In this document: one piece after another, positions 34,190 through 43,565 of the stretch
How positions within the stretch are numbered: the first letter of the stretch is position 1
Layout: every line of letters begins with the position of its first letter
DNA from: Chitinophaga skermanii
GTDB taxonomy: Bacteria; Bacteroidota; Bacteroidia; Chitinophagales; Chitinophagaceae
DNA: 64,000 bases
Assembly: GCF_003259335.1 (NCBI RefSeq)
Contig: NZ_QLLL01000008.1
Span: forward strand, 186,001-250,000
Direction: 5' to 3'
Program-made: the position numbers and the translations under genes
Notes under the pieces: model-generated
Database searches by the model: none
What the model saw: only the letters and a program-made list of their open reading frames with translations
What the model was told of the DNA's origin: nothing

Positions 34190-34843
34190 ATGCAACATAC
34201 GATAAGAGAAATCGCAATCAGCGAACTAAAAGAGGATGCCCAAAACTTAAATAAAGGCACCATTAATGGTGAAGGCTTAATAAACAAGTCAATATCCAAA
34301 TATGGGCTAGGGCGCGGCGTTCTAGTCGATAAAAACAATGTAATCATAGCAGGAAACCATATAACCCATGAAGCCAAAAAACAAGGCTACGATAAGGTTA
34401 TTTTAGTGCCTACGGATGGTAAAACATTGGTGGTTACCCAGCGCGTTGATGTTGACATTAAGACAAAAAAGGGTCGTGAAATGGCAATACTTGACAACAC
34501 GACCTCTAAAACAAACTTTAATATCGATTTTGATGCTGTAGGTGTACTAAGCGCCGATTTAAACTTGGACCTCGGCGCCCTTGGCCTAGATTATGATCCA
34601 ATGGCCAGTGTAGTTTACGATTACGAACCGGACGGGGCCACCGATAGTGCCGCGCAAGTAGAGGTTAAGCGGCAAGATAACACTAAACACACACCAGCCG
34701 CTAGTTTTGAACAAAATCTTTTCCCGCTTTCAATTGTACTTACTAAAGCGGAGCGCTTAAAATTTGATGCTTGGAAGAAACAAGCAAAGGTATCGAACGA
34801 CACCGCCGCCTTTCAACTTATGTTTACTATCGTTACCAGCTAA
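34190..34843 (+). CDS. ParB-like nuclease domain protein
   Basis: 217 residues. The N-terminal part (REIAISELKEDAQNLNKGTINGEGLINKSISKYGLGRGVLVDKNNVIIAGNHITHEAKKQG) is the ParB/Srx-type domain common just upstream of phage terminases. The GNHITHEA motif replaces the GERR box of true ParB proteins, typical of the phage subgroup. First gene of the packaging cluster, 12 bases before the radical SAM gene. Confidence 0.85.
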   Translation: MQHTIREIAISELKEDAQNLNKGTINGEGLINKSISKYGLGRGVLVDKNNVIIAGNHITHEAKKQGYDKVILVPTDGKTLVVTQRVDVDIKTKKGREMAILDNTTSKTNFNIDFDAVGVLSADLNLDLGALGLDYDPMASVVYDYEPDGATDSAAQVEVKRQDNTKHTPAASFEQNLFPLSIVLTKAERLKFDAWKKQAKVSNDTAAFQLMFTIVTS

Positions 34844-34855
34844 ATACAAAGTTTT

Positions 34856-36076
34856 ATGATATTTCCCTATGTTGGCGACTGGTTAATCCATCCCGCGCCC
34901 CTTCAACTTTCCTTTAATTACTGTTCCCATAAATGTTCATACTGCTTTGCAAACCTAAACAATCCGCAACGCACGTTCTCTACGAAAGATTTTCAAACGC
35001 AGTTAAAAGGTATGTTTAGTAGCAATTCGCTACAGGCAACACTATTACGGGAAAAATACCCGGTGCTAATTTCAAATTTAGTTGATCCATTCGCTACATC
35101 AAATTACGCGCAGGCTGTACCTGTGATTGAAATACTTACCAACCTGCAAGTGCCTGTTACAATCCAGACACGAGGCGGCAAGGGTATAGAGGATGTACTC
35201 AAATTCCTACCATCGTCGGTATGGTACATTTCCATACCTATGCTTGATGATGATATTCGCAAAAGGTATGAACCCGCGGCGCCTTCCATCCAATCGCGTT
35301 TAGAACTTATAGATAATTTGAAGTCATTGGGGCATGATGTTATTGTAGGTATCAACCCAACGTCCCCAACTTTTTTGCCGAACAATGATGCTTACTTGCT
35401 TATTGACATTCTACGCAATAAGGGAGTACATGGTATTTGGATGGCGCCGTTACATTTTAATACAAAGCAGTTGGCGGTCATGCCCCTACGTGATAAATCG
35501 ATGCTAGGTAATGACCTTATTCAAGAAGGGGTTAAAAGTTCTCGAATTATTCAACCTCATGTAGAGCAATTCATGCTTAATATCTGCAAGTATGCCTTGG
35601 ATAAGGGCTTAGCTGTTGAAGGTATTAATCATGTCGGCGGCAATAATTTCTTCGATGCATTCTACAACAAATACGATAAGTGCTTCCCTAACATTTATCA
35701 ATTTCTTAACTGGTGCATTCAAAACAAGGCGAACAACGAACCAGTTTATTACCAAGAATTCGAAGATTTACTATTACCGTTGCTTCCGAAAGGTGATTTC
35801 AATATATCGCCTTATATGCGTTGCATGAACCGCGATGTAGATAACGAGATACGAAGCGAGGAAGGCTATAAGCAAAGTTTTAAGCGGTTGTTACAACTTA
35901 GTTGGAATGATCGCCGGATGAAACGATCATTGCATGAAAGCCTATTTCAATATGCTGTAGGTATTGAACTACATGAAGATTCCGCCAACTTTTCATTGGA
36001 TGCACAAGGAAACCTCATTCAATATTTTAACAATGATATGTTTAGCGAAAATTACTTTTTAACCAATACTATATAA
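34856..36076 (+). CDS. Radical SAM enzyme
   Basis: 406 residues. Motif CX3CX2C (C23, C27, C30, in NYCSHKCSYCF) for a 4Fe-4S cluster, followed by an SPL/Rv2578c-like pattern (SNLVDPFATSN, TIQTRGG, ISIPMLDDDIRKRYEPAAPS, GHDVIVGINPTSP). It would cleave SAM to make a 5'-deoxyadenosyl radical. Between ParB-like and terminase genes, so it may act on DNA or on a virion protein; the substrate is unknown. Confidence 0.88.
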   Translation: MIFPYVGDWLIHPAPLQLSFNYCSHKCSYCFANLNNPQRTFSTKDFQTQLKGMFSSNSLQATLLREKYPVLISNLVDPFATSNYAQAVPVIEILTNLQVPVTIQTRGGKGIEDVLKFLPSSVWYISIPMLDDDIRKRYEPAAPSIQSRLELIDNLKSLGHDVIVGINPTSPTFLPNNDAYLLIDILRNKGVHGIWMAPLHFNTKQLAVMPLRDKSMLGNDLIQEGVKSSRIIQPHVEQFMLNICKYALDKGLAVEGINHVGGNNFFDAFYNKYDKCFPNIYQFLNWCIQNKANNEPVYYQEFEDLLLPLLPKGDFNISPYMRCMNRDVDNEIRSEEGYKQSFKRLLQLSWNDRRMKRSLHESLFQYAVGIELHEDSANFSLDAQGNLIQYFNNDMFSENYFLTNTI

Positions 36077-36077
36077 T

Positions 36078-36266
36078 ATGGCAGTAGGTGGAAAACCAGC
36101 GTTACGCGCGTCCGTCACTAAGGGAGTAAATCGAAACAATCTTTCTACGAAGCAAAAGAAAATTGCTACAAACCTTGTTAATAAAGGTATGTTGAAAGCA
36201 AACAAAAACGGCGATCTTTCCTTCACCGCAAAAGGCAAGCAAGCAATTACAAAAGACACCTTCTAG
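36078..36266 (+). CDS. Small basic phage protein (62 aa)
   Basis: Starts one base after the radical SAM gene ends. Very basic (KGVNRNNLSTKQKKIATNLVNKGMLKANKNG), probable DNA-binding or accessory factor. Family unknown. Confidence 0.75.
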   Translation: MAVGGKPALRASVTKGVNRNNLSTKQKKIATNLVNKGMLKANKNGDLSFTAKGKQAITKDTF

Positions 36267-36274
36267 GTTAAATG

Positions 36275-36294
36275 CCCCCTATTATTTTAGGGGG
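36275..36294 (+). other. Hairpin upstream of terminase small subunit
   Basis: CCCCCTA (36275-36281) pairs with TAGGGGG (36288-36294) between the small basic gene and TerS. Followed by TTAATC, so at best a weak terminator or an RNA processing site. Confidence 0.4.
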
Positions 36295-36307
36295 TTAATC
36301 CTTTATT

Positions 36308-36802
36308 ATGCAACTTTCCCAACGTCAATATGCCAAGGAAATTGGTGTGTCCAACGAAGCGGTAAGGCGGGCCATTAAGGACGGCAAAATAGTTAAAGGA
36401 TGGGATGCTGCTACAAAAAAGATTATTCCAGAAATTGCCAACGCCGAGTGGGGCTATATTCATAATGCCGCGTCTACGGATAACCATGTAAACGACACCC
36501 CAAAAAAGGGCCTAACGCTGGATAGCGATAGTTCGTACAACGATGCCAAACGGGTAAAAGAAATATTATCGGCTCAATTGATTGCACTAGAATTAAAGGA
36601 AAAGAAGGAAGAACTAGTTAACAAAGCAGCAGTTTACCAAGAACTTTTCAAGTTTGGGCAACAAATACGCACCGCGTTTCTAAATATACCGGATCGCACG
36701 ATTGATAATATCATAGCTGCCGAAACAAGAAGCGAAGCGCACGCTATACTAACAAACGCCATTCACGAAGTCTTAGAAAAGCTTACGTCCATTGCTAAAT
36801 AA
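36308..36802 (+). CDS. Terminase small subunit (Nu1-like)
   Basis: 164 residues. N-terminal winged HTH (SQRQYAKEIGVSNEAVRRAIKDGKIVKGWD) for DNA recognition, a linker and a long helical segment (LIALELKEKKEELVNKAAVYQELFKFGQQIR). It recognises the packaging site and brings DNA to the large subunit. Overlaps TerL by 11 bases. Confidence 0.87.
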   Translation: MQLSQRQYAKEIGVSNEAVRRAIKDGKIVKGWDAATKKIIPEIANAEWGYIHNAASTDNHVNDTPKKGLTLDSDSSYNDAKRVKEILSAQLIALELKEKKEELVNKAAVYQELFKFGQQIRTAFLNIPDRTIDNIIAAETRSEAHAILTNAIHEVLEKLTSIAK

Positions 36803-38666
36803 TCATTTATTGTTAATTGCCGGATTTATTGCAGGATTAACCCCAGAACCACGTTTAACGGTTTCGGAGTGGGCGAATACCAAACGCCACCTTGATAGTG
36901 TTTCCTCTGCGGAACCTGGTTTATATCGTACAGCGCGTACACCTTATTGGGAAGAACCCATGAACCATTTGAGTGTTGGTAGTGCCGTTCAAAAAATCGT
37001 TATAATAAAGTGTACGCAAATTGGAGCTACCGAAGTTGGTAACAATTTTATTGGTTATATCGTAGACTGTGCACCGGGGCCAATAATGGTAGTAAATCCT
37101 ACAGTTGATATGGTGAAACGCAACAGTAAAATGCGTATTACGCCAATGATCGACGCTTCCCCATCTTTAGCGGAGAAGTTTAAACCAAGTAAAGCAAAGG
37201 ATAGCAGTAATACTATAAGCCAAAAGGATTTTATAGGGGGGACATTGGTACTTACGGGTGCAAATTCTGGTGTTGGCTTGCGTAGTATGCCAGTCCGTTT
37301 TTTACTCTTGGATGAAGTAGATGCATACCCAAACGATGTTGACGGTGAAGGATCGCCGATTATTCTTGCGGAGAAACGCACCTCTACTTATCCTAATAGG
37401 AAAATTCTAATTATTAGTACTCCAACAATCGAAGGAAGATCCTTAATATCAAACGAGTTTTTCCTAACAGATCAACGCTACTACCATGTACCATGCCCGG
37501 TTTGCGGTGAATTTCAGAAACTTGTTTTTGCCCAATTACGTTGGGAAGGTCGCGATTACGAAAATACCTATTATGAATGTGCTTTCTGCAAAGGAAAGAT
37601 TGCCGAACGCCACAAAGGCAATATGTTGTCAAAAGGCAAATGGATAGCATCAAAGCCGGAGTTAAAAGATAAAAGGACAGTAGGTTATCATATAAATGCA
37701 TTGTACTCACCTTTTGGCTGGAAATCGTGGGCTGAAATTACCGAAGAATGGGTTAACGCCCAAGGTGATGACGCTAAAATGAAAGCATTCTTTAACACGG
37801 TACTTGGGGAAACATACAAAGAAATTACGGAAGCGCCTGAATGGGAAGCTATTTACAATAGGGCAATGGAATATTTACCAAATACATTAATGAGGTCCGT
37901 GGCCTTCTTGACAGCGGGGATCGATGTGCAAAGCGACCGTGTAGAACTAGAAATAGTTGGTTGGATGCCACAGGGTATAACTCAATCAGTCGATTACCGT
38001 GTATTAGTTGGTGATACTACTAAAAAAGATGTATGGAACGAACTCGATAAAATATTGAGTGAAACATGGAGCCGGGAGGATGGCGCACAACTTCCCCTTA
38101 GATTGGCTTGCATAGACAGTGGTTATAATACAAGTACCGTTTATAGGTGGTCTAAGAAGCACACATTTAGCCGGGTAATTCCAATTAAAGGTAGCGATAG
38201 CCTTAATGCATACTTTTCTTCTCCCAAAATAATCGATACGGTAAAACACGGGCAAAAGATCGGTAAGCAAAAGGTGTGGCATATTGGTTCTAGTTTTATC
38301 AAATCAGAAATTTATGCAAACCTGCGTCAATCGGTTGATACATCCACTGGCGAAGTACCATACGGTTATTGCTATATGCCGCAGCGTGAAACCCATTATT
38401 TTAAAGGCTTGACGGCCGAAGTTCAAGAGATTGTACGAAACAAAAAAGGCTACTTATCATACGTATGGGTGAAGCGTTACCCAAGAAACGAACCCTTGGA
38501 CTGCCGTGTATACGCGCGTGCAGCAGCAGCAATAATCGGTTGTGACCGGTGGAGCAATGAACGCTGGATAACAGAAACCAACGTGGTACAATCCATTGCA
38601 GAAAAGAAAATAACAAAAACTATAAAGAAAAGTAACAAAGATTCTTATTGGAACCGTAACAAATAG
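36792..38666 (+). CDS. Terminase large subunit (lambda gpA-like)
   Basis: 624 residues, TTG start. GpA-family ATPase: Walker A-like KCTQIGATE (about residue 76), Walker B LLLDEVD (about 175), adenine-binding region, paired CxxC elements (CPVCGEF, CAFCKGK), and a C-terminal nuclease domain with AGIDVQSDRVELEIVGW. Drives DNA packaging and cuts DNA at packaging sites. Confidence 0.95.
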   Translation: MLNNHLLLIAGFIAGLTPEPRLTVSEWANTKRHLDSVSSAEPGLYRTARTPYWEEPMNHLSVGSAVQKIVIIKCTQIGATEVGNNFIGYIVDCAPGPIMVVNPTVDMVKRNSKMRITPMIDASPSLAEKFKPSKAKDSSNTISQKDFIGGTLVLTGANSGVGLRSMPVRFLLLDEVDAYPNDVDGEGSPIILAEKRTSTYPNRKILIISTPTIEGRSLISNEFFLTDQRYYHVPCPVCGEFQKLVFAQLRWEGRDYENTYYECAFCKGKIAERHKGNMLSKGKWIASKPELKDKRTVGYHINALYSPFGWKSWAEITEEWVNAQGDDAKMKAFFNTVLGETYKEITEAPEWEAIYNRAMEYLPNTLMRSVAFLTAGIDVQSDRVELEIVGWMPQGITQSVDYRVLVGDTTKKDVWNELDKILSETWSREDGAQLPLRLACIDSGYNTSTVYRWSKKHTFSRVIPIKGSDSLNAYFSSPKIIDTVKHGQKIGKQKVWHIGSSFIKSEIYANLRQSVDTSTGEVPYGYCYMPQRETHYFKGLTAEVQEIVRNKKGYLSYVWVKRYPRNEPLDCRVYARAAAAIIGCDRWSNERWITETNVVQSIAEKKITKTIKKSNKDSYWNRNK

Positions 38667-38671
38667 CACCC

Positions 38672-39058
38672 ATGGCACTTATAACGTTTCAAACCGCTAC
38701 AAAACCACTTGAAGAAAGGTTAATCGATGCAGCATGCATTTATTGGGATATTGACCGTGCAACACTATTCCAGAAGACAGAACAAGCACTTGCAGTATAC
38801 CGTAAAGGTGTAGTTTATTATTTGATCCGTAATAGTACTACCTTATCATATCGCGAAATTGCCAACTTGTTCGGTTTCCGTGGGCATCAACCCGTTATGC
38901 GTTTAATTGATAATATCGACGCCAACCGCCGGGTGATTAGGCAAACCGCCTGCGACATTAAAGAAATTGAAAGCATCGCCGGGAAGCTTGAATCTCAAAT
39001 CATTTGCTGCGATGTGAAACTACAAACAATTTACCCCGATGAGAAAGTACACGAATGA
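38672..39058 (+). CDS. DnaA domain IV-like small protein
   Basis: 128 residues. The central part (YRKGVVYYLIRNSTTLSYREIANLFGFRGHQPVMRLIDN) resembles the HTH domain IV of DnaA, without the ATPase region. Located between TerL and the gpW-like gene. Might bind a DNA site or regulate packaging; a DnaA mimic or competitor is also possible. Confidence 0.6.
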   Translation: MALITFQTATKPLEERLIDAACIYWDIDRATLFQKTEQALAVYRKGVVYYLIRNSTTLSYREIANLFGFRGHQPVMRLIDNIDANRRVIRQTACDIKEIESIAGKLESQIICCDVKLQTIYPDEKVHE

Positions 39059-39242
39059 GCAGTACACGCAATTACATGATGCGTATAGCCAAGGAATACT
39101 AACAGTAAAATTCGCCGACAAACTGGTAACCTATAGGAACTTAAACGAAATGAAAGAGTTACTAAGTGAGATGGAATTGTCGCTAGGCTTACGTAAGAAG
39201 CACATAACCAAAAAATTCACTTCATTCACTAAAGGCATGTAG
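39039..39242 (+). CDS. gpW-like head-tail joining protein
   Basis: 67 residues with the lambda gpW pattern (QLHDAYSQGILTVKFADKLVTYRNLNEMKELLSEMEL). gpW seals the portal end so the tail can attach. Overlaps the previous gene by 20 bases and ends one base before the portal. Confidence 0.75.
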   Translation: MRKYTNEQYTQLHDAYSQGILTVKFADKLVTYRNLNEMKELLSEMELSLGLRKKHITKKFTSFTKGM

Positions 39243-39243
39243 A

Positions 39244-40761
39244 TTGAATAAGCTAGAAAAATTAATTGCATACGTAAGCCCTAGTACTGCACTAAAACGC
39301 GAATTACACCGTCAAAAACTTGATATACTGGCGTCGAACGAGCGTGCATTTGAAGGGGCAGCAACAGGTCGCCGGCACACTAGTTGGAAAACAAATACTA
39401 TAACTGATCCCAACGAAGAAATTGCCAAGGACTTGCCAACTTTAACAGCCCGCGCAAGGGATTTGCACTTTAACAACCCTTATGCAAAGCGCGCCCCTCG
39501 TACTATTGCGAACAACGTTGTCGGAACAGGTATTCTACCAACCCCTAGGATTGTAGCTAAATTAGGGAAATTATCTTCCAAGCCAAACAACCGGGATACT
39601 GCTACTATAGCGAGTTTAAAGGCCGCATGGCATGAATGGGCAGCTAATGTAAAATGTGACTTCGACGAAAAGAAGAACTTATATGCGCTGCAACATATGG
39701 CTATGCGGTCAATTATTATCAATGGAGAGGTGATTGTATTAAGAAAGAAAATGCCCGTTGAATACAACAAGTTTGGCATACAAATTCAACTACTGGAAGG
39801 TGATTTTTTAGATTCGTCTAAAACAACGGAAACCGACCCCGATGGTGGCTATACGCAAAGTGGCGTTAAATTTAATTCGATCGGGAAAATCACCGGGTAT
39901 TATTTATTTGATAAACATCCTGCTCGCAGTGGAGCCAAAAGCTCCCTAGTTCCTAGTACCGATGTACTTCACGTTTTCGACGCTGAACGGATCGGGCAAA
40001 TACGTGGCATCCCTGCTGCTGCGGCAAGTATGGTAAAACAACGTGACTTAGATGATTATGAAGACGCTGAACTGGTGGGCAAAAAAACCGCTGCATGTAT
40101 GCCGATATTTGTATCGAAGAATGACTTAGAGGAAGTAGACGATAGTAGCCAAGAAGTTGTAGAGGAAATTTCGCCGGGTATGATAACATATTTGCGCAAC
40201 GGCGAATCCATGTCATATGCAACACCACCGCAAAATAACTCTTACGAAGGATTTACAAGGGCGCAGTACCGTGGTATTGCTAACGGGTATTGTATACCGT
40301 ATGAAACATTTACCAACGACTATAGTCAAGTAAATTTTTCTAGCGGGCGAATGGGTGCAATCGAGTTCCAAAAAAATATTGAACATTGGCAATACCTATT
40401 TTTTATACCATCTTTTTGCGAATGCGTATACAGTTGGTGGTTAGAGCATGCGCGAATTTCCTTAGGCATCAAAGCTGATATTAACATTGCCGTGGAATGG
40501 ACGGCCCCGGTTAGGCAAATGATTGACCCGTTGAAGGAAACTACCGCGGATAAAATCGCGGTTCGTGCCGGGTTTAACTCACCTCAAAATATCATGCGCC
40601 AAAATGGTTATGATCCCGAACTGATTTTGTCCGATTTAAAGGAAATGAACCAGCTGTACGCCGACGCTGGTTTAATGCCAGAATGCGACCCAAGTTTTGA
40701 ATTAAAAGCTAAAATTAACATGAATACAAAAACTAGTGAAGCCAAGGAAATACCGGAATAA
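39244..40761 (+). CDS. Portal protein (lambda family)
   Basis: 505 residues, TTG start. The lambda gpB-type pattern is visible: NNPYAKRAPRTIANNVVGTGILP, IINGEVIVLRKK, LLEGDFLDSSKTTETDPDGG, HVFDAERIGQIRGIPAAAA and SSGRMGAIEFQKNIEHWQ. Forms the dodecameric ring for DNA entry and tail attachment. Overlaps the start of the DUF1064-like gene. Confidence 0.93.
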   Translation: MNKLEKLIAYVSPSTALKRELHRQKLDILASNERAFEGAATGRRHTSWKTNTITDPNEEIAKDLPTLTARARDLHFNNPYAKRAPRTIANNVVGTGILPTPRIVAKLGKLSSKPNNRDTATIASLKAAWHEWAANVKCDFDEKKNLYALQHMAMRSIIINGEVIVLRKKMPVEYNKFGIQIQLLEGDFLDSSKTTETDPDGGYTQSGVKFNSIGKITGYYLFDKHPARSGAKSSLVPSTDVLHVFDAERIGQIRGIPAAAASMVKQRDLDDYEDAELVGKKTAACMPIFVSKNDLEEVDDSSQEVVEEISPGMITYLRNGESMSYATPPQNNSYEGFTRAQYRGIANGYCIPYETFTNDYSQVNFSSGRMGAIEFQKNIEHWQYLFFIPSFCECVYSWWLEHARISLGIKADINIAVEWTAPVRQMIDPLKETTADKIAVRAGFNSPQNIMRQNGYDPELILSDLKEMNQLYADAGLMPECDPSFELKAKINMNTKTSEAKEIPE

Positions 40762-41050
40762 AATATGCTATGTTTTCGGCAACAAGTTTGATTCAAAAAA
40801 AGAAGCACTAAGGTACATTGAATTAAAAGAGCAGGAAAACCTAAAATCTATATCCAATCTACGGTTACAGGTAAAATATGCTATTGTTGTAAATAATGTA
40901 AAAATTTGCACTTATATCGCTGATTTTGTCTATACAGATAAAAAAGGAACAACAATCATCGAAGATGTAAAAGGGGTACGCACACCGGTTTATAAGCTAA
41001 AAAAAGCACTCATGCTTGCAACCCATGGAATATGCATATTAGAAAGCTAG
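40736..41050 (+). CDS. DUF1064-like endonuclease-fold protein
   Basis: 104 residues, GTG start inside the portal end. DUF1064 pattern: GNKFDSKKEALRYIELKEQE and YIADFVYTDKKGTTIIEDVKG (D...EDVK of a PD-(D/E)XK fold). Phage proteins of this kind are thought to be structure-specific or VSR-like endonucleases. Odd place, between portal and protease. Confidence 0.8.
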   Translation: MKPRKYRNKICYVFGNKFDSKKEALRYIELKEQENLKSISNLRLQVKYAIVVNNVKICTYIADFVYTDKKGTTIIEDVKGVRTPVYKLKKALMLATHGICILES

Positions 41051-41104
41051 CGTACGTTTAAAGATTGATTAATTACGTCGATAGTTGGTAATGACCTTTG
41101 TTAC

Positions 41105-42907
41105 ATGCCCCAACTGTATTACCAACGTGCTTTCGTGGATAGCAACACTATCAAAATTACCGAAGATGGGAACTTCTTCGATGTAGTTTTCGCAACTGAA
41201 ACGCCAGTATATCGAAATGGATGGGACGAAAGTTTCTACGAGATTTTATCTTGTAACTCGGTACATATTCGGGCTGGCCGTTTAGAAAATGGAGTGGTAC
41301 CCTTGCTTGACAATCACGCAAGAACTAAGCAACTCGGTATTGTTACCAAGTATTCGATTGAAAATAATGAATGCCGGGCAACAATTAAATTTTCAACCCA
41401 AGAACAATTCACAGGTATTTGGAATGATATTTTAGCTGGTATCATCCGTTCAATTTCCGTAGGATACAATGTACACAAGTATTTGCGAGAAATTAACGGG
41501 GAAGGTTCAGCACCCAACTACCGTGCTATTGATTGGGAACCTATCGAAATATCCCTAACCCCCATTCCCGCCGATTATCATGCTAGCATCCGCGAAGAAA
41601 CAACCACCCAAAAACCAGAAATTGTAATGCCTTCTAACAATGAACACACGGAAAGAACACAAGCCACCGAAATTTTAACAGCGGAAAGAAACAGGTGTAC
41701 CCTTATTCGTAACGCCGCCCGTATTGCCAAAATGGATGTTGACTTTACGGATGACTTGATCGAAAGGGGCTTAACGATCGAGCAAGCACGTGAAGAAATT
41801 TTCAACAAAATGGCCGAGCAAAGCCAAGCCCCTACAGTAAATACGGCCCACGTAACAGCGGACGAAAGCGAAAAAACCCGCGAAGCTATGACGGTTGCAC
41901 TATTGCACCGAGCCGCCCCCGGGAGTGTGCCATTAATTGACCAAGCACACGATTACAAATATCTTACCTTGCTGGACTTTGCAAGACGTTGTATTGATCA
42001 ACGCGGTGACAAAAGTAACAGGTATTCACCTAACGAGGTTGTGAAGCGAGCATTTTCAAGTACGGATTTCCCCGTTTTATTACACAATGCTGTAGAGCGC
42101 TCTATCAAAAAGTATTATGACGGAATTGATAGCGATTGGAAAAAAATTGCCAAAAAGACCACAGCAAAGGACTTCAAAGAGAAAACGGGTACAGAAATTA
42201 GCGGTAGCACAACGTTCGAAGAAATAAAAGAAGGCGGCGAATATAAAAACGCCTTTATCATTTCATCTAACCAAAACAAGGTGCAGCTAAAAACCTTTGG
42301 CCGGGTGATTAAAGTAACACGTAAAACGGTTATCAATGACGATTTAGAGGTGTTTAATGAATTACCCCGGATTCTTGCCTATGCCGCGGAGAATTTCCAA
42401 GCACAAAAGGTATGGTCGCTTGTTACGCAAAATGCTAAATCTAGTGACAACGTACCATTGTTCCATGCCAACCATAAAAATTTATTTAACCATCCATTGA
42501 ACGAAGAAGGGTTAAACGCGCTAAGAACAAGCATGAAACGCCAAACCCAAGTAACACAGGAGCCAATTATTGCACCTAAATTTTTGATTGTTCCAATTGA
42601 ATTGCAGATGAAGGCAGAAAAAATGCTTACTTCCGAAATTGCGAGCGAAAAGAACGATAAGAATACGATGCGAAATTCATTTACCCCTATCAATACCCCG
42701 TGGTTAACTGATCCAAATGTATGGTACTTATGTGCCGATCCTAACCTTAGCAACGGTCTTGTTTATGCATATTTAGAAGGTGAAGAAGGTCTACACGTTG
42801 AAAAAGAAGTCGACTTTAACGACGATAGTTTATCGACAAAAGCCCGCATTGATTTTGATTGTACAATTTGGGATCACCGTTCTTGGACTAAAAGCTCAAT
42901 TCAATAA
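41105..42907 (+). CDS. Prohead protease-major capsid protein fusion
   Basis: 600 residues. The N-terminal ~170 form an HK97-type prohead protease (VPLLDNHARTKQLG with the catalytic His, SISVGYNVHKYLRE with the Ser, TPIPAD). A linker with low complexity (TTTQKPEIVMPSNNEHTERT) joins a C-terminal HK97-fold capsid (from about 230: TAERNRCTLIRNAARIAKMDVDF; later NDDLEVFNELPRIL, NLSNGLVYAYLEGEEGLHVEKEVDF). The protease presumably frees itself during assembly. The fusion is a distinctive layout. Confidence 0.85.
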   Translation: MPQLYYQRAFVDSNTIKITEDGNFFDVVFATETPVYRNGWDESFYEILSCNSVHIRAGRLENGVVPLLDNHARTKQLGIVTKYSIENNECRATIKFSTQEQFTGIWNDILAGIIRSISVGYNVHKYLREINGEGSAPNYRAIDWEPIEISLTPIPADYHASIREETTTQKPEIVMPSNNEHTERTQATEILTAERNRCTLIRNAARIAKMDVDFTDDLIERGLTIEQAREEIFNKMAEQSQAPTVNTAHVTADESEKTREAMTVALLHRAAPGSVPLIDQAHDYKYLTLLDFARRCIDQRGDKSNRYSPNEVVKRAFSSTDFPVLLHNAVERSIKKYYDGIDSDWKKIAKKTTAKDFKEKTGTEISGSTTFEEIKEGGEYKNAFIISSNQNKVQLKTFGRVIKVTRKTVINDDLEVFNELPRILAYAAENFQAQKVWSLVTQNAKSSDNVPLFHANHKNLFNHPLNEEGLNALRTSMKRQTQVTQEPIIAPKFLIVPIELQMKAEKMLTSEIASEKNDKNTMRNSFTPINTPWLTDPNVWYLCADPNLSNGLVYAYLEGEEGLHVEKEVDFNDDSLSTKARIDFDCTIWDHRSWTKSSIQ

Positions 42908-43230
42908 TGAAAAATTACATTACACAAGGCTTTAGCGTTCAAGCCACGGCACCAGAAGGCGGCGTCACTGGTGGCCAACTACTTGCTTTCGGTGAACTTA
43001 CAGGTGTTGCCCTTACTGATTGCGCAGCCAACGAACAATTCACATTAAAACTAACTGGTGTGTATGCAGTAAACAAAGTACCAAGTGAAGTATACGAACT
43101 AGGTAAGAAATTATTCAAAAAAGATGGAGAAGATTTTGTCACCAGTGTACCAGAAGGGAACTTGTTTGCAGGGTATGCTTATACCCCTGCACTTGCTGGT
43201 GAAAATACGGTACACCTTTTATTAAAGTAA
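42907..43230 (+). CDS. Capsid decoration protein (DUF2190-like)
   Basis: 107 residues, starting in TAATG overlap with the capsid gene. Glycine-rich strand pattern (GFSVQATAPEGGVTGGQLLAFGELTGVALTDC) of DUF2190 capsid cement proteins. It reinforces the head from outside. Confidence 0.82.
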   Translation: MKNYITQGFSVQATAPEGGVTGGQLLAFGELTGVALTDCAANEQFTLKLTGVYAVNKVPSEVYELGKKLFKKDGEDFVTSVPEGNLFAGYAYTPALAGENTVHLLLK

Positions 43231-43565
43231 TGAGCAGTAAGAAACTCTTCCATACGGCTTTAAAGATCATTCAAAAAAACTTCGGCACCGTTGCTACTTG
43301 GCACAAGGAGAATAATACTTCGGCACTTGCAACGGTGCTATTTAAATCGCCCTCAAAAACGCATGAAATTGGTGAGATTGACTACAATATTGAATCGTAC
43401 ACGATGGAGTATAACGAGGATGATTTTCCAAGTATGATGGATTTAGTGATGAAAGGGGAATTGCAAGAAGTTACCATCGAGGGAACACGGTTTTATGTAC
43501 GGTCATGTACTCGAAAATTTGATGGAAGTACGATATATGCTACGCTTAACTTAATTACTACATGA
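43230..43565 (+). CDS. Probable head-tail connector protein
   Basis: 111 residues, TAATG overlap. Strand-rich C-terminus (TIEGTRFYVRSCTRKFDGSTIYATLNLI). By position it is an adaptor or stopper between portal and tail. Confidence 0.6.
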   Translation: MSSKKLFHTALKIIQKNFGTVATWHKENNTSALATVLFKSPSKTHEIGEIDYNIESYTMEYNEDDFPSMMDLVMKGELQEVTIEGTRFYVRSCTRKFDGSTIYATLNLITT

